A stretch of 10,135 nucleotides of DNA from DATJFH01 sp035495815 (GCA_035495815.1 DATJFH010000041.1:1-10135); one strand, 5' to 3'. Positions 1-7,095 are shown, counted from the stretch's first letter. Translations and numbers: made by a program. The notes: generated by a model not told the origin, from the letters alone.

Positions 1-2
1 CC

Positions 3-872
3 ATCTTTTTTCTCTACCTGATTATTACCGCCATCACGCTCTTCGGCCCGAGGGAGGTCGTGCTGGTCGCCGCCGTGTGCATCCTTTTCTTCGCCACGCC
101 TTATCCGGTCTCGGCGAAGGTGCTGCGGTCCACGATCGTCGTCTCGGGTGTGTTCGCCTGCGTTTTTTCGTTCCAGAAGCGGTGGCTCGAACAGCGAGTG
201 GAAGCTCTGACTGAAGAAACCAGTCAGTTACGTCAGGACGTGGAAACCGCGCGCGAGGCCGAGGCGCAGCGCATCGCCGCCGACTTTCACGACGGTCCGC
301 TGCAGAGCTTCATCAGTATCCAGATGCGCCTCGAGATTTTCCGCAAGATTCTCGACCGCGACCGCGCGGCCGGTCTGCAGGAATTACAGCAGCTGCAGGA
401 TCTGGCCAAGTCGCAGGTCCGCGACATGCGTTCCTACGTGCGTGATATGCGGCCGCTCGACGTCGACGGCGCCAGCGTCACCGCAGCGGCGCGGAGGCTA
501 GTGGACGATTTTCAAAAGGAAAGCGGCATCCCGGTCACCTTCGTGGGAGGGGAGCGGCCGTTTGCTACCCCGCCGGAGCTGTCGGCGGACATTCTGCAGG
601 TTATCCGGGAAGCGTTGAACAACGTGCGCAAGCACTCCAAGGCGACGCGCGTGGCGGTTGCAGTGGAAAAGGTCGGCAAAATTTTGGAGGTTTCGATCGA
701 CGACAACGGCGTAGGATTTCATTTCAGCGGCGAATATACGCTGGATGAGCTGGATCTGCTGCGAATGGGACCGGTGAGTCTGAAGCGCCGGGTGCGCTCG
801 CTGGGAGCCGACCTGGTGCTCGAATCGCGTCCCGGGCACGGCGCAGGATTGCGCATGAAGATCCCGATTTGA
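3..872 (+). CDS. Sensor histidine kinase, NarL/DegS type (HisKA_3), 5'-partial
   Basis: The reading frame is open to the left edge, so the N-terminus is missing and 289 residues are visible. The first roughly 60 residues are hydrophobic and look like two or three membrane helices. A charged, coiled-coil-like linker follows (about 180-270). The phosphoacceptor box is RIAADFHDGPLQ, with the histidine codon at 288-290; this is the HisKA_3 dimerisation and phosphotransfer type, which normally pairs with LuxR/NarL-family response regulators. The HATPase domain shows an N box (REALNNVRKHS, about 609-641), a G1 box (DDNGVGF, about 699-719) and a C-terminal glycine-rich GPVSLKRR...GHGAG segment. It should autophosphorylate at the membrane in response to an unknown signal. 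No response regulator gene is visible; one could lie upstream. Its stop codon overlaps the TTG start of the lipoprotein gene, so it heads or continues an operon with that gene and bshA. Family assignment is secure; the signal is unknown. Confidence 0.9.
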   Translation: MFFLYLIITAITLFGPREVVLVAAVCILFFATPYPVSAKVLRSTIVVSGVFACVFSFQKRWLEQRVEALTEETSQLRQDVETAREAEAQRIAADFHDGPLQSFISIQMRLEIFRKILDRDRAAGLQELQQLQDLAKSQVRDMRSYVRDMRPLDVDGASVTAAARRLVDDFQKESGIPVTFVGGERPFATPPELSADILQVIREALNNVRKHSKATRVAVAVEKVGKILEVSIDDNGVGFHFSGEYTLDELDLLRMGPVSLKRRVRSLGADLVLESRPGHGAGLRMKIPI

Positions 873-1867
873 AACCACGCGGCCTGCTCCTCTGGGCGGT
901 TCTGGCCTGGCTCGGTATTTCCGGCTGCAACCGATACGCCAACTTCTCTCTGCCGTCTCCGCCACCCAGCCTTCCGGCAGCCTCGTTCGAATGGAAACCG
1001 GACGCCGCTCCCTCCCTTTCTCCCGGCGGCTGGGATTCGGAAGACGTTCTCAATCCCTCCGTCTTGCGGCGCAATGGCGAATACTATAATCTCTACTCCG
1101 GGTACGACGGAAAGGCGTGGCATACGGGCCTGGCCACGTCGAAGGACGGCGTGCGGTGGCGCAAGCTCGGCCGAATCCTTTCCCCCCGGCCTGAGACCTG
1201 GGAGGGCAACTATATCGCGGCCAACGGCGCGGCGCTGTTCGACCGCGGCGAGTTTCTTTACTGGTATCAGGCGGGGCCGCGCGGTGGCCACCAGATCGGC
1301 CTTGCCCGGTCGCCCGACGCCAGGCAGTGGACCCGGGTTCCGGGACCTGTTCTCGAGACCGGCCCCCGCGGAAGCTGGGACGAGCGCGGCGCGGCGGATC
1401 CGGCCGTGCTGCGCATCGCAGGTTTTTTTTATATGTACTATCTCGGCCAGGATCGCGCCGGACGGCAGCGTCTGGGCGCGGCCCGCAGCGCAGACGGCGT
1501 CCGGTGGCAGAAGCTGCGGACCAATCCGGTGCTCGAGCCCGGCCTGGACGGCGCTTTCGATGAGAACGGGCTCGGCGAACCAGCCGTCTGGCAGTCCCAC
1601 GGCAAGTATTGGATGCTTTATACCGGGCGTGACCGCCGGGAGTACAGGCGTCTCGGTCTGGCGAACTCGGCCGATGGCGTAATCTGGGAGAAGCAGCCCG
1701 GGGCGTTCGCCGGCGAGGAGCCATGGAACGGGAAAGTCCTCTGTGATCCCACAGTGCTCGTCGAAGGAGAATCCATACGGGTCTGGTTCGGCGGCGGCGA
1801 TCGTGCTTCGCCGGATGAAAACCTGCATGGTCAAATCGGAGTTGCCCGGCTGGTCCCGAAATTATGA
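869..1867 (+). CDS. Lipoprotein with five-bladed beta-propeller (GH43/GH32/GH130-like) repeats
   Basis: The 332-residue product opens with a lipoprotein signal peptide: a basic start, a hydrophobic stretch and the lipobox ISGC, with the lipidated cysteine at residue 20. This supports the TTG start at 869, which overlaps the kinase stop codon. The mature part has five repeats about 60 residues apart, each with a pattern like [DNE]P[SA]V...YYxxYxGxD...LGLAxSxDGVxWxK (about residues 62-99, 119-156, 177-215, 237-275 and 292-327). This is the blade pattern of the five-bladed glycosidase propellers (GH32/43/62/68/130 superfamily). Acidic residues occur at blade starts (for example D178, E238, D293), but I cannot assign a catalytic triad, so it may bind sugars rather than cleave them. 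It probably sits on the periplasmic or outer-membrane surface. The stop overlaps the bshA start as ATGA, and no good ribosome site lies at either junction, which suggests translational coupling. Fold is likely; substrate is unknown. Confidence 0.82.
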   Translation: MKPRGLLLWAVLAWLGISGCNRYANFSLPSPPPSLPAASFEWKPDAAPSLSPGGWDSEDVLNPSVLRRNGEYYNLYSGYDGKAWHTGLATSKDGVRWRKLGRILSPRPETWEGNYIAANGAALFDRGEFLYWYQAGPRGGHQIGLARSPDARQWTRVPGPVLETGPRGSWDERGAADPAVLRIAGFFYMYYLGQDRAGRQRLGAARSADGVRWQKLRTNPVLEPGLDGAFDENGLGEPAVWQSHGKYWMLYTGRDRREYRRLGLANSADGVIWEKQPGAFAGEEPWNGKVLCDPTVLVEGESIRVWFGGGDRASPDENLHGQIGVARLVPKL

Positions 1868-2991
1868 AAATCGGCGTCACCTGTTATCCCACCTACGGCG
1901 GCAGCGGGATCGTCGCCACCGAACTGGGTCTCGAGCTGGCCAATCGTGGTCACGAGATCCACTTCATTACTTACGCCAATCCCATCCGGCTGGACCCGGG
2001 CATCCCGGGAATCTATTATCACGAGGTCGAGGTCTCGAACTATCCGCTCTTTCAGTACCCGCCATACAGCCTGTCGCTGGCATCGCGCATGACTGAAGTG
2101 GCCGAACGGTATCAGCTCGACCTGCTGCACGTCCACTACGCGATCCCCCATTCAATATCGGCTCTGCTGGCGCGGCAGATGACTGCGCGCAAGCGCCGGC
2201 TGCCCTTTATCACCACTCTGCATGGCACGGATATCACCCTGGTCGGTGTGGACCGGTCCTACTTTCCCATCACCCGCTTTTCGATCGAGCAATCTGACGG
2301 AGTGACCTGCATCAGCGAATACCTGCGGGCCCGTACCGTGGAGGAATTCGGCGTGGGTAACGAGATTCGGGTCATTCACAATTTCGTCAATTGCGATCTG
2401 TATACACCGGATCCGGAGAAATCGAAGGCCGGCCGGTTCGCGCCCGCGGGGGAGAAGCTGATGATCCATCTCTCCAATTTCCGGCCGGTCAAACGCGTGC
2501 TTGATTGCATCCGGATTCTGGCGGAGGCGCGCAAACAGGTCCCGGCGCATCTGTTGATGGTAGGCGACGGCCCCGAAAGCAGTCCCGCAGAGCGGCTGGC
2601 GCACGATCTCGGGGTGGACCGGAACATCACGTTCATGGGCAAGTTGAATCATGTGGAGCGGCTGCTCCCACAGGCGCACGTGCTGCTCATGCCTAGTGAA
2701 CTGGAGGGCTTCGGCCTGGCGGCGCTGGAGGGTATGGCGTGCGGTGTGCCGGCGGTGGCGACCCGGGTAGGAGGAGTTCCGGAACTGGTTACGCACGGCG
2801 AGGACGGGTACCTCGAAGCGGTAGGTGATATCGGAGCGCAAGCTGCCCGGGTAGTTGACCTGCTCTCCGACAGCCGCCTGCACGAGCAAATGGCATTGGC
2901 GGCCCGCCGCACCGCGCTGACGCGATTCTGCGCGAACAGCATTATCCCGCTGTATGAAAAGTACTATCAGGATGTGTTGAGCCGATTATAA
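1864..2991 (+). CDS. bshA: BshA, N-acetyl-alpha-D-glucosaminyl L-malate synthase (bacillithiol biosynthesis)
   Basis: BshA transfers GlcNAc from UDP-GlcNAc to L-malate, the first committed step of bacillithiol synthesis in the cytoplasm. The 375-residue product has the usual BshA length and is a GT-B fold, GT4-family retaining glycosyltransferase. The N-terminus MKIGVTCYPTYGGSG carries the GGSG nucleotide-sugar loop (residues 12-15). Typical BshA segments follow: ITYANPIRLD, HEVEVSNYPLF, HVHYAIPHS and TTLHGTDITLVG. The C-terminal domain has SNFRPVKR (204-211), VGDGPE (233-238) and the donor-binding E-x7-E motif, E281 to E289, in SELEGFGLAALEG. The ATG overlaps the stop of the upstream lipoprotein gene by 4 bases. 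The partner genes bshB (deacetylase) and bshC (cysteine ligase) are not in the window. The organism probably makes bacillithiol as its low-molecular-weight thiol; this is inferred from one gene of the pathway. Confidence 0.93.
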   Translation: MKIGVTCYPTYGGSGIVATELGLELANRGHEIHFITYANPIRLDPGIPGIYYHEVEVSNYPLFQYPPYSLSLASRMTEVAERYQLDLLHVHYAIPHSISALLARQMTARKRRLPFITTLHGTDITLVGVDRSYFPITRFSIEQSDGVTCISEYLRARTVEEFGVGNEIRVIHNFVNCDLYTPDPEKSKAGRFAPAGEKLMIHLSNFRPVKRVLDCIRILAEARKQVPAHLLMVGDGPESSPAERLAHDLGVDRNITFMGKLNHVERLLPQAHVLLMPSELEGFGLAALEGMACGVPAVATRVGGVPELVTHGEDGYLEAVGDIGAQAARVVDLLSDSRLHEQMALAARRTALTRFCANSIIPLYEKYYQDVLSRL

Positions 2992-3058
2992 ACACCCCTA
3001 TTCGTCATCCAGGGATTTGCCGGTTTCGTGTATACCTACCAGTGCCGGAAGAAAACTG

Positions 3059-3435
3059 TGTAACGGGCTGACCGCGGAAGACTACTGTCTTTCGGGCGCT
3101 CGGTTCGTCCGACAAGGCCGAAGCGGAAGTGATTCAGACTCACCTTCGCACGGGCTGGGTTCGAACGCCTTTCCGGGGCCCCGCGTACGGGAGAGGTTCC
3201 TGGAGAGCATCGGGAGCGCAGCCCATCCTGCCAGCAGAGTTTTCCCGTGGTGGCGCTCCAGGTCGGTTTATGCGGGCGCCATCGGGGCCGGCGTGATTCG
3301 GGCGCTGGCATCGGGTGGCGATTCTCCGCCTCGCCGGCGCCGCGTCCGGATTCCACGGCTCGGGTGGAGTCGCCTCAATCCGCGGAGTTGGAGCACCAGG
3401 TGGCTGCGCTCGAGCGCGCCGTAGAGCAGCCGTGG
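3059..3435 (+). pseudogene. Remnant of an RskA-like anti-sigma factor gene, frameshifted and 3'-truncated
   Basis: No single frame here encodes a plausible protein, but four pieces read in order as an RskA/zinc-finger-type anti-sigma factor. Frame 2 (3059-3091) gives CNGLTAEDYCL. Frame 0 (3099-3158) gives LGSSDKAEAEVIQTHLRTG, like the N-terminal ALG..D..E....HL..C segment of anti-sigma domains. Frame 2 again (3182-3298) gives RVRERFLESIG, like the RskA LRERLLASI element, then a Trp/Arg-flanked hydrophobic stretch VYAGAIGAGVI resembling its membrane helix. Frame 1 (3307-3435) gives GWRFSA and then the coiled-coil ELEHQVAALERAVEQP, which in this family follows the helix. At least three frame changes are therefore needed, and the cysteines expected after HLRTG are absent. 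The C-terminal domain is missing; similarity ends at the polA 3' end. No sigma factor gene is adjacent. Recognition rests on remembered family architecture, not an alignment. The alternative is random GC-rich frame-openness. Confidence 0.5.
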
Positions 3436-3451
3436 AATGCTCTACTTGGCG
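3417..3451 (-). terminator. Stem-loop spanning the polA stop codon; possible terminator
   Basis: GTAGAGCA (3421-3428) and TGCTCTAC (3438-3445) form a perfect 8-bp stem with a 9-base loop. CGCC (3417-3420) and GGCG (3448-3451) can extend it across a two-base bulge. The polA stop codon (3442-3444) lies inside one arm. A 12-bp perfect palindrome, GCGCTCGAGCGC, sits just beyond it (3406-3417). No T-run follows on either strand, so this is not a textbook intrinsic terminator. It may instead stabilise the polA mRNA 3' end or aid factor-dependent termination. Confidence 0.35.
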
Positions 3452-6012
3452 TCGCGCCAGTTGTCGCCGCGGCCGACTTCCACCAGCAGCGGAACGGTCA
3501 GCTCGTGCACCTGCTCCATCTCCCGCTTCACCATCTGCGAGACCACGTCAAGTTCGTCCGGCGGCGACTCCAGCACCAGTTCGTCGTGCACCTGGAGCAG
3601 CAGCCTGCTCTGGTATCCGCCCTCGCTCAGCGCCCGGTCGATCCCGATCATGGCCAGCTTGATCAGGTCGGCCGCCGTGCCTTGTAACGGGGAGTTCACC
3701 GCCGTGCGCTCGGCGAAGCCCCGAGCGTTGACATTGCGGCTGTTGATGTCTGGAATCGGGCGTTCCCGTCCGAACAGAGTTCGGGTGACACCGGTCTTGC
3801 GCACTTCCTCAATAGTGGCGTCGATGAATCGCTTCACTCCCGAGTAGCGTTCGAAGTAGGCCTTGATATATTTCTCGGCCTCGGCGCGCGGGATGCCGAG
3901 TTGCGCGGCCAGGCCGAATCCGCTGATGCCGTAAACAATGCCGAAGTTCACGGCTTTGGCGTTGCGGCGCAGGTCCGGCGTGACCGCCATCGGACCGACT
4001 CCGAAGACCTCGGCCGCCGTGCGGGTGTGAATGTCCTCGCCGTGTGTAAACGCATCGACCAGTAATGCGTCGCCGGACATATGCGCCAGGAGGCGCAACT
4101 CGATCTGAGAGTAGTCGGCTACCAGCAGCTTCCAGCCTTCCCGGGGGACGAAGGCGGCGCGGATCTCGCGTCCGAGTTCCGTGCGGATCGGGATGTTCTG
4201 CAAGTTGGGATTCGATGACGAGAGCCGTCCGGTGGCGGCGCCCGCTTGGTTGAAGCTGGTGTGGAGGCGTCCGGTATCCGGACGGATCAGCTCCGGCAGC
4301 GCGTCGACGTACGTGCCCTTGAGTTTGGTCAGCTGGCGATATTCCAGAACCTTGCGCACGATCTCGTGTTCGGGCGCCAGCTCCTCCAGAATGTCGGCCG
4401 CCGTCGAAATCGTTTTGCCTTTGCCGTAACGCTGGGGCGCCGGCAGCTTGAGATCCTCAAACAGCACCTTGCCCAGTTGTTGCGGTGAGCTGATGTTGAA
4501 GGGCTTGCCTGCGAGGGCATGGACTTCCTCGGTGAGCCGGCGGATGGTGGTATCCATGAGGACCGAAAGCCGGCGCAGTTCGACCGGATCGATGCGGATC
4601 CCGACTGATTCCATGCGCGCCAGAACGTGGGTCAGCGGCAGCTCCATGGTCTGGTACAGCTCACGCAAGCCCCGCGCGTCCACCTCCGGACACAGCTTCT
4701 CGTATAGCTCGAAAGCGCAGTCCGCTTTTTGCTCTAGGGACGGTCCGAGCTTGAGATCGAAGCGGCGCTGCGCCAGTTCGGGGAGCGAGCAGCCACCCGG
4801 GTCGGCGTCGAGCAGGAAGGCGTAGAGCATCACGTCGTGCTCGAATCCCCGCGCGCGGATGCCGAGGCGCTCGAGCGCGAGCAGCGCGGCTTTCACGTCG
4901 GCGGCGATCTTGGGACGGTCCGGATCCTCGAGCAGCGGGCGCAGCAGTTCCGGGTCCTGCATCGACACCGCGCGCGCTTCCCCGCTCCTGGCTGCCAGCC
5001 CCAGCGCGCGGAAATCGAGCTCGTGATCGCTCGGATCGACCGCGATAGCCACCGCGGCGCGCTCGGGAATCGATCGCAGATAGGGAGAAATCTCGTTCGC
5101 TGTCTCCAGCCGCTGGTAGTCCCGCGCGCGTGTGTCCTCACTCGGGCCCATCTCGCGCACCAGGCTGTTGAACTCCAGTTCCTGGTAGAGCTTCTTGAGC
5201 ACGACCAGGTCCGGCTCGCGCGCGGCTACCTGGTCCATCGCAAACTCGATTGGAACGGCGGTCTCGATGGTGGCGAGTCTCTTGCTGAGCAGGATCTTCT
5301 CGCGGTTATTCTGCAGGCTCTCCCGGTAGGTCTTGCGCTCCACTTCGGCTGCCCGGTCGAGCGCCGCTTCCACGGATCCGAACTTCAGAACCAGGTCCTT
5401 GGCGCCCTTGTCGCCGATGCCCGGAGCGCCCGGAATATTGTCGATGGTGTCGCCTTTGAGCGCCAGCAGGTCGGCCACCTGCGACGGCTTTACCCCCATG
5501 AACTCCTCGACCTTGGCCTCGTCATACCAAAGATCGTCCTTCATGGGATTGAGCATGGAAACGCGCGGCCGCACCAGTTGGAGCATGTCCTTGTCACTCG
5601 AGACGATGACGGTCTCCACTCCGGCGCTCTCCGCCCTGCGCGCAATCGTGCCGATAACGTCATCCGCCTCGAACCCCGGGTACTCCAGGATCGGTATCGA
5701 CATGGCTTCAATGATCCGGCGTATGTAAGGTATCTGTTCTCCCAGATCGGGAGGCATCTCGCTGCGGTTGGCCTTGTATTCGGTATATTCCTGCTCGCGC
5801 AATGTGGGGCCGGCAGATTCGAACACCGCGGCGATATGGGTTGGCTTGTAAGTCTTGGCCAGCTTCCGAAGCATATTGTTGAAAATGAATATTGCTTCCG
5901 TGGAAACGCCTTTACCGGTTCGCATCGGTGGCGCGCCGCTGCGGGCTCTTGCGTGATAGGCGCGGAAGATGAACCCGAACGTGTCGATCAGGAAGAGACG
6001 CTTCTGTGCCAT
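3442..6012 (-). CDS. polA: DNA polymerase I (5' nuclease and polymerase domains; proofreading domain degenerate)
   Basis: This 856-residue protein matches PolA in length and domain order and would act in Okazaki fragment processing and repair synthesis. The 5' nuclease (about 1-290) keeps most metal-binding acids: D10, E115, D117, D118, D140, D142, D188 and D191, with the GAPGIGDKGA helix-hairpin-helix at 195-204. The position equivalent to E. coli D63 is glutamate (E65 in VFESAGPT). The middle domain (about 300-450) lacks the 3'-5' exonuclease acids: E357 and D424 are replaced (S328, A376) and no YxxxD motif is seen, so proofreading is probably absent, as in Taq. The polymerase domain is intact: motif A VADYSQIELR (D633), motif B RRNAKAVNFGIVYG (K686, F690, Y694) and motif C QVHDELV (H809, D810, E811). 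The ATG at 6012 is the first start after an in-frame stop and has no Shine-Dalgarno sequence. It is transcribed away from lpxC. Confidence 0.97.
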   Translation of the reverse strand: MAQKRLFLIDTFGFIFRAYHARARSGAPPMRTGKGVSTEAIFIFNNMLRKLAKTYKPTHIAAVFESAGPTLREQEYTEYKANRSEMPPDLGEQIPYIRRIIEAMSIPILEYPGFEADDVIGTIARRAESAGVETVIVSSDKDMLQLVRPRVSMLNPMKDDLWYDEAKVEEFMGVKPSQVADLLALKGDTIDNIPGAPGIGDKGAKDLVLKFGSVEAALDRAAEVERKTYRESLQNNREKILLSKRLATIETAVPIEFAMDQVAAREPDLVVLKKLYQELEFNSLVREMGPSEDTRARDYQRLETANEISPYLRSIPERAAVAIAVDPSDHELDFRALGLAARSGEARAVSMQDPELLRPLLEDPDRPKIAADVKAALLALERLGIRARGFEHDVMLYAFLLDADPGGCSLPELAQRRFDLKLGPSLEQKADCAFELYEKLCPEVDARGLRELYQTMELPLTHVLARMESVGIRIDPVELRRLSVLMDTTIRRLTEEVHALAGKPFNISSPQQLGKVLFEDLKLPAPQRYGKGKTISTAADILEELAPEHEIVRKVLEYRQLTKLKGTYVDALPELIRPDTGRLHTSFNQAGAATGRLSSSNPNLQNIPIRTELGREIRAAFVPREGWKLLVADYSQIELRLLAHMSGDALLVDAFTHGEDIHTRTAAEVFGVGPMAVTPDLRRNAKAVNFGIVYGISGFGLAAQLGIPRAEAEKYIKAYFERYSGVKRFIDATIEEVRKTGVTRTLFGRERPIPDINSRNVNARGFAERTAVNSPLQGTAADLIKLAMIGIDRALSEGGYQSRLLLQVHDELVLESPPDELDVVSQMVKREMEQVHELTVPLLVEVGRGDNWRDAK

Positions 6013-6021
6013 GAAGTTAAC

Positions 6022-6050
6022 ATCATACCAACCGCAGTAATTGGTACGTA
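6022..6050 (-). promoter_or_regulatory. Candidate polA promoter with extended -10, near-leaderless
   Basis: Read on the minus strand, TATGAT (6027 to 6022) is a good -10 box preceded by TGG, giving an extended -10 (TGnTATGAT). The -35 position, 17 bases upstream (6050 to 6045), reads TACGTA and is poor, which fits an extended -10 promoter. Only nine bases separate the -10 box from the polA ATG, so transcription would start about two or three bases before the start codon. This agrees with the lack of any Shine-Dalgarno sequence. Prediction only. Confidence 0.5.
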
Positions 6051-6054
6051 CCAG
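6026..6054. promoter_or_regulatory. Operator-like cluster of TACCA half-sites over the polA -35 region
   Basis: Three related half-sites alternate in orientation: TACCAA (6026-6031), TTGGTA (6041-6046) and TACCAG (6049-6054). The last two form a perfect 12-bp palindrome, TGGTACGTACCA (6042-6053). The first two form a 6-bp inverted repeat with a 9-base spacer. The palindrome covers the -35 position of the predicted polA promoter, where a bound repressor would block RNA polymerase. No regulator can be named from the motif. Confidence 0.4.
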
Positions 6055-6144
6055 CCGGAAGGGGTATTTTCACCACACTGGTGGGTCATAGTGTCCTAAA
6101 GTAGCCACACTTTGTAATCGGAAATGTCTTTGAAAACAAAACAC

Positions 6145-6174
6145 TTGACCCATCGGATTCCTGATTGCTAACCT
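6145..6174 (+). promoter_or_regulatory. Candidate lpxC promoter
   Basis: TTGACC (6145-6150) is a good -35 box. An 18-base spacer leads to TAACCT (6169-6174), which keeps the three key -10 positions (T1, A2, T6) and is preceded by TGC, making an extended -10. Transcription would start near 6181, leaving a leader of about 24 bases before the lpxC TTG. The surrounding 60 bases are AT-richer than the flanking genes, as expected of a promoter. Confidence 0.5.
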
Positions 6175-6204
6175 AGGGGACTTACATTATGACGGGGTTC
6201 ACTC

Positions 6205-7095
6205 TTGCGGTTTGAAACAACCGTTCAACGAGCAGCCGAAGCGACCGGAATCGGCCTTCACAGCGGGGTTCCAGTCTCCATTCGGATACTTCCGGCCCCG
6301 ATTTCCACAGGTATCGTCTTTTTGCGGACGGATCTCGACAATTTCGCGATTCCCGCCAGTTGGCGAAACGTCGCCCGGGTGAGCTATGCGACCAGCCTCA
6401 TGCGGCAGGGAGTGCTGATCTCCACCACCGAGCATCTCCTGAGTGTGTTTTACAGCATGGGGGTCGACAATGCTTATGTCGAGATCGACAATCTGGAGGT
6501 GCCGATTCTCGACGGCAGCGGTCTTCCCTTCGTGAATTTGATCGAATCGGCTGGTATCCGGTATTACCGGCGAAAGCGGCGCTACCTGCGGATCCGCCGT
6601 CCGGTTTCGGTGGAGGACCACGGCAAGCGCATCTGTATCCTGCCGGACGAAACATTCCGATTGACCTGCGATATAAGATTCGAGCATCCGCTGGTGGGCC
6701 GGCAGTCGGTTGAAATGGAAGTGACTCCGGAACGGTATGCGGCCGAGATCGCGCCGGCCCGGACTTTCGGATTCGAATACGAATTGGACCAGATGCGGAA
6801 TATGGGGTTGATCCGCGGAGCGGCGCTCGACAATGCGGTCTGTTTCGACCGCACCGGCGTTCTGAATCCGGGTGGTCTGCGATTCAGCGACGAGTGTTGC
6901 CGGCATAAGGCGCTGGACCTGATCGGGGACCTGGCTCTGATCGGCAAGCCGCTGCTGGGCCACGTAATCGCCGAGCGGGCCGGTCACGCCATGCACGCGG
7001 CGCTGGTGGCGCGCATCATGTCCGACCCGAGCCTGTACGAAATTCTCACTTTCGATCAGCTGGCCACGCGAGTGGCGCACGCGCTGGTATCCTAA
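6205..7095 (+). CDS. lpxC: LpxC, UDP-3-O-acyl-N-acetylglucosamine deacetylase (lipid A biosynthesis)
   Basis: LpxC removes the acetyl group from UDP-3-O-acyl-GlcNAc, the committed, zinc-dependent step of lipid A synthesis in the cytoplasm. The 296-residue product has normal family length. It shows the N-terminal ATGIGLHSG (13-21); TTEHLLS with catalytic E76 and zinc ligand H77; ILDGSGLPF (101-109); ARTFGFEYE (185-193); SLDN-like ALDNAV (207-212); RHKALDLIGD with zinc ligands H234 and D238; and GHAMHAAL with catalytic H261. The TTG at 6205 must be the start: an in-frame stop lies at 6190-6192 and no other start precedes the conserved region. GGGG at 6194-6197 is a weak ribosome site. A dedicated promoter lies upstream, divergent from polA. 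Its presence indicates an LPS-bearing diderm. Confidence 0.97.
   Translation: MRFETTVQRAAEATGIGLHSGVPVSIRILPAPISTGIVFLRTDLDNFAIPASWRNVARVSYATSLMRQGVLISTTEHLLSVFYSMGVDNAYVEIDNLEVPILDGSGLPFVNLIESAGIRYYRRKRRYLRIRRPVSVEDHGKRICILPDETFRLTCDIRFEHPLVGRQSVEMEVTPERYAAEIAPARTFGFEYELDQMRNMGLIRGAALDNAVCFDRTGVLNPGGLRFSDECCRHKALDLIGDLALIGKPLLGHVIAERAGHAMHAALVARIMSDPSLYEILTFDQLATRVAHALVS

Noticed and set aside
719..1834. 371-codon minus-strand frame opposite the kinase and lipoprotein genes
   Set aside because: The plus-strand genes have clear domains, a lipobox and coupled overlaps. This frame is compositionally a shadow.
3017..3424. Continuous 135-codon plus-strand frame from a TTG after bshA
   Set aside because: As a single protein it is Arg/Ser/Pro-rich with no coherent fold and no ribosome site. 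Family-like pieces occur in several frames, so a frameshifted pseudogene explains it better.
4837..6099. 420-codon plus-strand frame opposite polA
   Set aside because: It lies antisense to the conserved polA codons and has the His/Arg/Leu-rich composition typical of an opposite-strand shadow in GC-rich DNA. No motif or ribosome site was seen.
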